Below are positions 60,490 through 64,000 of a stretch of 64,000 nucleotides of DNA, piece after piece. The notes under the pieces are model-generated. The model searched no databases, was not told the origin of the DNA, and saw only the letters and a list, made by a program, of their open reading frames with translations. The DNA lies in assembly GCF_004123835.1 (NCBI RefSeq), contig NZ_MZMU01000002.1, forward strand, positions 124,001 to 188,000. The letters are read 5' to 3'. The number at the start of each line of letters is the position of its first letter. Within the stretch, counting starts at the first letter, position 1. Made by a program: the position numbers and the translations under genes. The DNA is from Rhizobium leguminosarum (lineage in GTDB: Bacteria > Pseudomonadota > Alphaproteobacteria > Rhizobiales > Rhizobiaceae).

Positions 60490-61272
60490 ATGGAATATCT
60501 CAATCTTCCCAGCCATCGCCTTCATTACCGCATCGACGGGGACGATCAGGCTGCACCTTGGCTCTTATTCTGCAACTCTCTCGGGACCGACCTACGCATG
60601 TGGGATGCGCAGGCGGCCGTGTTGTCACGGCATTTTCGCGTGCTGCGATACGATCGCCGTGGTCACCGCCGGTCGTCGGCCCCGCCGCCGCCATATTCGC
60701 TGGCCGATCTTGGCGGCGATGTGCTCGCCTTGCTCGACGCCCTGGGGATAGAGCGGGCGCATTTCTGCGGTCTGTCGATCGGCGGCCTGACGGGGCAGTG
60801 GCTGGGCATCAATGCCGGGCAGCGCCTGAACAAGCTCATCATCTGTGCTGCGGCGGCGAAGATCGGCACAGCCGAAGGCTGGGCGACGCGCAGGGATGAG
60901 GTGCGGATGAACGGGCTTTCGGCTCTCACTGCCGCCACTGCCGAACGCTGGTTCACCCCGGCATTCAGCGCCACCGAACCCGGCATCGTCGGCACAGTGC
61001 TCGAAAGCTTTGCCGCGACGTCGGTCGAGGGTTACACCGGGTGTTGCGCGGCGCTGGCCGGCGCCGGCTTTCGTGAGGAAATCAACCAGATCGCCAACCC
61101 GCTTCTGGCCATCTCCGGCGATGACGATCCGGTATGCCCGCCATCCGATCTGGAATACATTGCCGCCCGTGTGCAGCAGGGCCGGCACCTGTCGTTGCGT
61201 GGCCGCCATATCGTCAATATCGAAGCCTCGCAGGCGTTCAACGCGGCGCTTCTGGAATTTCTCCTCAACTGA
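60490..61272 (+). CDS. pcaD: 3-oxoadipate enol-lactonase
   Basis: The 260-residue alpha/beta hydrolase has the oxyanion region LLFCNSLGTDLRMWD, the nucleophile elbow GLSIGG and the final histidine in LRGRHIVNIEAS. It opens the enol-lactone made by CatC to 3-oxoadipate. ATG 60490 starts MEYLNLPSHRLHYRIDG; an earlier ATG at 60472 is in frame but less typical. The genes for the last steps (pcaIJ, pcaF) are not in the window. Confidence 0.9.
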   Translation: MEYLNLPSHRLHYRIDGDDQAAPWLLFCNSLGTDLRMWDAQAAVLSRHFRVLRYDRRGHRRSSAPPPPYSLADLGGDVLALLDALGIERAHFCGLSIGGLTGQWLGINAGQRLNKLIICAAAAKIGTAEGWATRRDEVRMNGLSALTAATAERWFTPAFSATEPGIVGTVLESFAATSVEGYTGCCAALAGAGFREEINQIANPLLAISGDDDPVCPPSDLEYIAARVQQGRHLSLRGRHIVNIEASQAFNAALLEFLLN

Positions 61273-61327
61273 TGCATGTCGCCCAAACATGTGCGGCGCA
61301 TGAATCCAATTCGATGCGACGAATACT

Positions 61328-61876
61328 TTAGAAAGTCGGCGGCGTGCAGGCGCTGATGACCTCGCAGGGCACCGGTCCGACGCAGCGGAAGCGGTGCGGG
61401 CGCCGGCTTTCGAAATAATAGGCGTCACCCGCTCCAAGAATACGCCGCTCGTCATCGACCGTCACCTCGAGCCTTCCCGAGAGCACGATCCCGCCTTCTT
61501 CCCCCTCGTGAACAAGGGGAACCTTTCCGGTGTCGGCGCCCGGCTGGTAACATTCCTTGAGTATTTGCAGGCTACGCCCGAACAGGTTTTCTCCAACCTG
61601 CCTGTAGGAAATGGCGCCCTTGCCGATCTCCACCAACTCCTCGGCCGCATAGAAGGCCTTCCTTGGACGTTCGGGCTCGAAGGCGAAGAACTCCGCCAGA
61701 CCGATGGGGATGCCGTCGAGAATTCGCTTCAAGGCCCCGACCGACGGGTTGGAGGCGTTCGATTCGATCAGCGAGATCGTCGAATTGGGCACGCCGGTGC
61801 GCTTGGCGAGCTCCCGCTGGGAAAGCTTATGGGCGATGCGGAGATGGCGAAGGCGGCTGCCAATGTCGACTGACAT
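61328..61876 (-). CDS. XRE-family regulator with C-terminal cupin domain
   Basis: The 182-residue protein has an N-terminal helix-turn-helix (KLSQRELAKRTGVPNSTISL) and a cupin sensor domain (GEEGGIVLSGRLEVTVDDER, then GDAYYFESRRPHRFRCVG). This layout is that of PuuR-type regulators of polyamine and amino acid use. It is divergent from the aminotransferase 144 bases away and probably controls that gene. The intergenic AT-rich stretch near 61885-61925 is a likely operator region. Confidence 0.9.
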   Translation of the reverse strand: MSVDIGSRLRHLRIAHKLSQRELAKRTGVPNSTISLIESNASNPSVGALKRILDGIPIGLAEFFAFEPERPRKAFYAAEELVEIGKGAISYRQVGENLFGRSLQILKECYQPGADTGKVPLVHEGEEGGIVLSGRLEVTVDDERRILGAGDAYYFESRRPHRFRCVGPVPCEVISACTPPTF

Positions 61877-62020
61877 GATGCGGTTCGTTTTATGTTGTTC
61901 AGAATATCCAAATTAATAACTTTCCATCCATTGAATTTCAACAGCTTGCACCGACAAAGAAAAGGACTTGTTTGAAAGTAGGAAATTGCCATTCTCGGCG
62001 CCATCCCAAAGGAGGCCAGG

Positions 62021-63355
62021 ATGGACCAGCTCAGCAAAACGAACGCGCCCGTACTCGAAAATTTCTGGATGCCGTTCACCGCGAACCGGCAATTCAAGGC
62101 CACGCCGCGCCTTCTGGCAGCCGCAGACGATATGTACTACACCGACATCGATGGAAATCGGGTTCTTGACGGCACGGCCGGGCTCTGGTGCTGCAACGCC
62201 GGCCACGGCCGCAAGAAGATTTCCCAGGCCGTCGAACGACAGCTTGCAACGCTGGATTATGCGCCAACCTTTCAGATGGGGCATCCGATCGCCTTCGACT
62301 TCGCCTCGAAATTGGCTGCGAACGCCCCGGGCGGCCCAGAGGCCAAGCTCGACAGGATCTTCTTCACCGGCTCGGGCTCGGAATCGGTCGATACGGCGCT
62401 CAAGATCGCCATCGCCTATCAGCGGGCGATCGGCCAGGGCACCCGCACGCGGATCATCGGGCGTGAGAAGGGATATCATGGCGTCGGGTTCGGCGGCATT
62501 TCCGTCGGCGGTCTCGTCAACAACCGGCGGGTCTTCCCGCAGATACCGGCCGACCATATGCGCCACACGCTCGACATCGGGCGCAACGCGTTTTCAAAGG
62601 GGCTCCCCCCGCACGGCGTGGAACTGGCGGACGATCTTGAGCGCCTGGTGCAGTTGCACGGCGCCGAAACCATCGCTGCGGTCATCGTCGAGCCGATGTC
62701 GGGATCGGCCGGCGTAGTCCTGCCGCCGAAGGGCTATCTGGAGAAGCTGCGTGCGACGGCCGACAAGCACGGGATTCTGCTGATCTTCGACGAGGTCATC
62801 ACCGGCTTCGGGCGCCTCGGCACCCCCTTCGCAACGGATTACTTCGGCGTCGTGCCCGACCTCATCACCACGGCGAAGGGCATCACCAACGGCACGATCC
62901 CGATGGGCGCAGTCTTTGCCAGCAGGAAGGTCTATGACGGCCTGATGGTTGGACCGGAAAACGCGATCGAACTCTTCCATGGCTATACCTATTCCGGCCA
63001 TCCGGTCGCCTGTGCCGCCGGGCTCGCTACTCTGGAGATCTACGAGGAGGAAGGCCTGCTGACGCGCGCATCCGACTTGGCCGAGTACTGGCAGGAGGCC
63101 CTCCATTCACTGAAAGGCCTGCCGTATGTTGTCGACATCCGCAATCTCGGACTGGTCGGCGCAGTCGAACTGGCTTCTCGTGACGGAGCGCCGGGAACCC
63201 GCGCCTACGACATCTTCGTTGACTGCTTCAACAAGGGCCTGCTGATCCGGGTGACCGGCGACATTATCGCCCTCTCCCCGCCGCTCATTATCGAGAAAGA
63301 CCAGATCGACACGATTGTTTCGACACTCGGTGATGCCCTGAAGCGCGCGGCATAG
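62021..63355 (+). CDS. Class III aminotransferase (omega-amino acid-pyruvate type)
   Basis: The 444-residue enzyme has the class-III PLP fold: NFWMPFTANRQFKATPRLLA at the start, FFTGSGSESVDTALKIA, LIFDEVITGFGRLG and the PLP lysine near K286 in TTAKGITNGTIP. The opening is typical of beta-alanine or omega-amino acid:pyruvate transaminases. With the PuuR-like regulator next door, the likely substrates are polyamine-derived amines such as putrescine or beta-alanine. AAAGGAGG lies just before the start. Confidence 0.9.
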   Translation: MDQLSKTNAPVLENFWMPFTANRQFKATPRLLAAADDMYYTDIDGNRVLDGTAGLWCCNAGHGRKKISQAVERQLATLDYAPTFQMGHPIAFDFASKLAANAPGGPEAKLDRIFFTGSGSESVDTALKIAIAYQRAIGQGTRTRIIGREKGYHGVGFGGISVGGLVNNRRVFPQIPADHMRHTLDIGRNAFSKGLPPHGVELADDLERLVQLHGAETIAAVIVEPMSGSAGVVLPPKGYLEKLRATADKHGILLIFDEVITGFGRLGTPFATDYFGVVPDLITTAKGITNGTIPMGAVFASRKVYDGLMVGPENAIELFHGYTYSGHPVACAAGLATLEIYEEEGLLTRASDLAEYWQEALHSLKGLPYVVDIRNLGLVGAVELASRDGAPGTRAYDIFVDCFNKGLLIRVTGDIIALSPPLIIEKDQIDTIVSTLGDALKRAA

Positions 63356-63439
63356 ATCCGCATCCCGCGTTCTGCTCCCGTCGACGATCGGACGTCTGGT
63401 CCATCGTCGACGGAACCATCCGGCACACCGAGACGGAGC

Positions 63440-64000
63440 TCAGCGTTTCAAGGTCTGTGACGGCAACTGGCCGAAGCGTTTCCTGTATTCTGCTGCAAAC
63501 CGCCCCAGATGCGTAAATCCCCATCTGAGCGCGACGTCGGCGATGCCCTGCTTCGCGTCAGACTCGAGCAAATCGCGATGGGCGGCAACCATCCGAAGTT
63601 CATGCAGGTAGGCCATCGGGGTCGTACCCCTGAACTGCCGGAAACCCTGTTGCAAAGTCCGAACGCTTACCTTGGCTGCCATCGCGATATCGTTGAGCGA
63701 AATCGGCTCAGCGATGTGTTCCTCCATGAAGTCGATGGCCCATTTCACATGGCGTGGGGCTGGAGCCGGAGCAGGGAGCGCAAGCTCGTTCGAATAACGA
63801 TGGGGGCAGGTCTCCAGAAGCAGATAGATCGCCGCGTCGCAGAGCGAACCGGCGGCCAGCGGCGAGCGCTGCAGCGGTCCGTTCCCGCTGAGGCCGCGAT
63901 GGAGGCTCGAGACAAGTTGCTGGAATACAAGCCCCGGACCGGTCGTCAGATCGATATGAGGATGAAAATCGATGTCGCCGCTGATCGTTCTTTCGAACAT
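63440..64000 (-). CDS. AraC-family regulator, 5' end at or beyond the right edge
   Basis: The visible 186 residues end with two AraC helix-turn-helix motifs (SLNDIAMAAKVSVRTLQQGF and KQGIADVALRWGFTHLGRFA, then EYRKRFGQLP). The part before them resembles the end of an AraC_binding_2 sensor domain (GLVFQQLVSSLHRGLSGNGP). Family members are about 320 residues, so the ATG at 64000 is probably internal. BenR-like proteins of this group control benzoate genes, but the link here is only by proximity. It converges with the aminotransferase gene. Confidence 0.8.
   Translation of the reverse strand: MFERTISGDIDFHPHIDLTTGPGLVFQQLVSSLHRGLSGNGPLQRSPLAAGSLCDAAIYLLLETCPHRYSNELALPAPAPAPRHVKWAIDFMEEHIAEPISLNDIAMAAKVSVRTLQQGFRQFRGTTPMAYLHELRMVAAHRDLLESDAKQGIADVALRWGFTHLGRFAAEYRKRFGQLPSQTLKR

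Noticed and set aside
1..64000. CRISPR arrays, tRNA or rRNA genes, intact insertion sequences
   Set aside because: Reading through the window showed no regularly spaced repeats, no tRNA-like cloverleaf with CCA end and no transposase motifs. A dedicated tRNA and IS scan would be decisive.

Overview
The window looks like accessory DNA of an alphaproteobacterium of the Rhizobiales, most likely Rhizobiaceae (Rhizobium, Agrobacterium or Ensifer type). The basis is strong G/C preference in the coding frames, HWE-type histidine kinases, a LOV kinase, a broken DUF1612/HTH gene of the kind common on rhizobial plasmids, an orphan MNT-HEPN gene, palindromic repeats resembling rhizobial intergenic elements, and many promoter candidates of the alphaproteobacterial general stress sigma factor (EcfG/RpoE2 type, GGAAC-N16/17-nGTT). 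No rRNA, tRNA, CRISPR array, intact transposase or replication gene was recognised. The mix of conjugation genes, toxin-antitoxin remnants and decayed genes fits a plasmid, chromid or integrated-element region.

Layout. Bases 1-6300 hold a minus-strand cassette of possible defence type (GHKL-type ATPase running off the left end, a three-Cys-motif DUF5131 protein and a membrane protein), a broken DUF1612 gene, an MNT-HEPN protein and an AbiEi antitoxin whose AbiEii toxin is reduced to a stub. Bases 6288-18628 are a signalling and stress region: esterase, Nudix hydrolase, thioredoxin-reductase-like enzyme, PAS-GGDEF-EAL protein, two HWE kinases (one a LOV blue-light type), a single-domain response regulator and several very small proteins. 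Bases 18834-28984 are one minus-strand type IV secretion operon (kikA/trbM-like, virB1-2-3-4-5, eexN, virB6-7-8-9-10-11) with a divergent small winged-helix regulator; no relaxase or coupling protein is present.

Bases 29942-39054 form a plus-strand glycoconjugate operon of four glycosyltransferase genes. Three of them are fused to other enzymes: UDP-galactopyranose mutase; a Gfo/Idh/MocA oxidoreductase plus a medium-chain dehydrogenase; and a family-1-like glycosidase. A GGAAC-N17-GGTT promoter candidate lies just upstream, and a membrane protein and a YciF/DUF892 ferritin-like stress protein follow. Bases 41034-46471 hold a Crp/Fnr regulator, small stress-type proteins, a response regulator and two decayed response-regulator-like genes, again with stress-type promoter candidates. 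Bases 47074-49551 encode three TadG/TadE-like pseudopilin proteins.

Bases 51540-61272 are a complete benzoate-to-3-oxoadipate block: a divergent LysR regulator with a perfect CatM/BenM-type site, catB-catC-catA, benA-benB-benC-benD, an aromatic acid transporter and pcaD. BenABC dihydroxylates benzoate, BenD gives catechol, CatA opens the ring, CatB and CatC convert muconate to the enol-lactone, and PcaD yields 3-oxoadipate. The right end carries a divergent XRE-cupin regulator and omega-aminotransferase pair and a partial AraC regulator running off the window.
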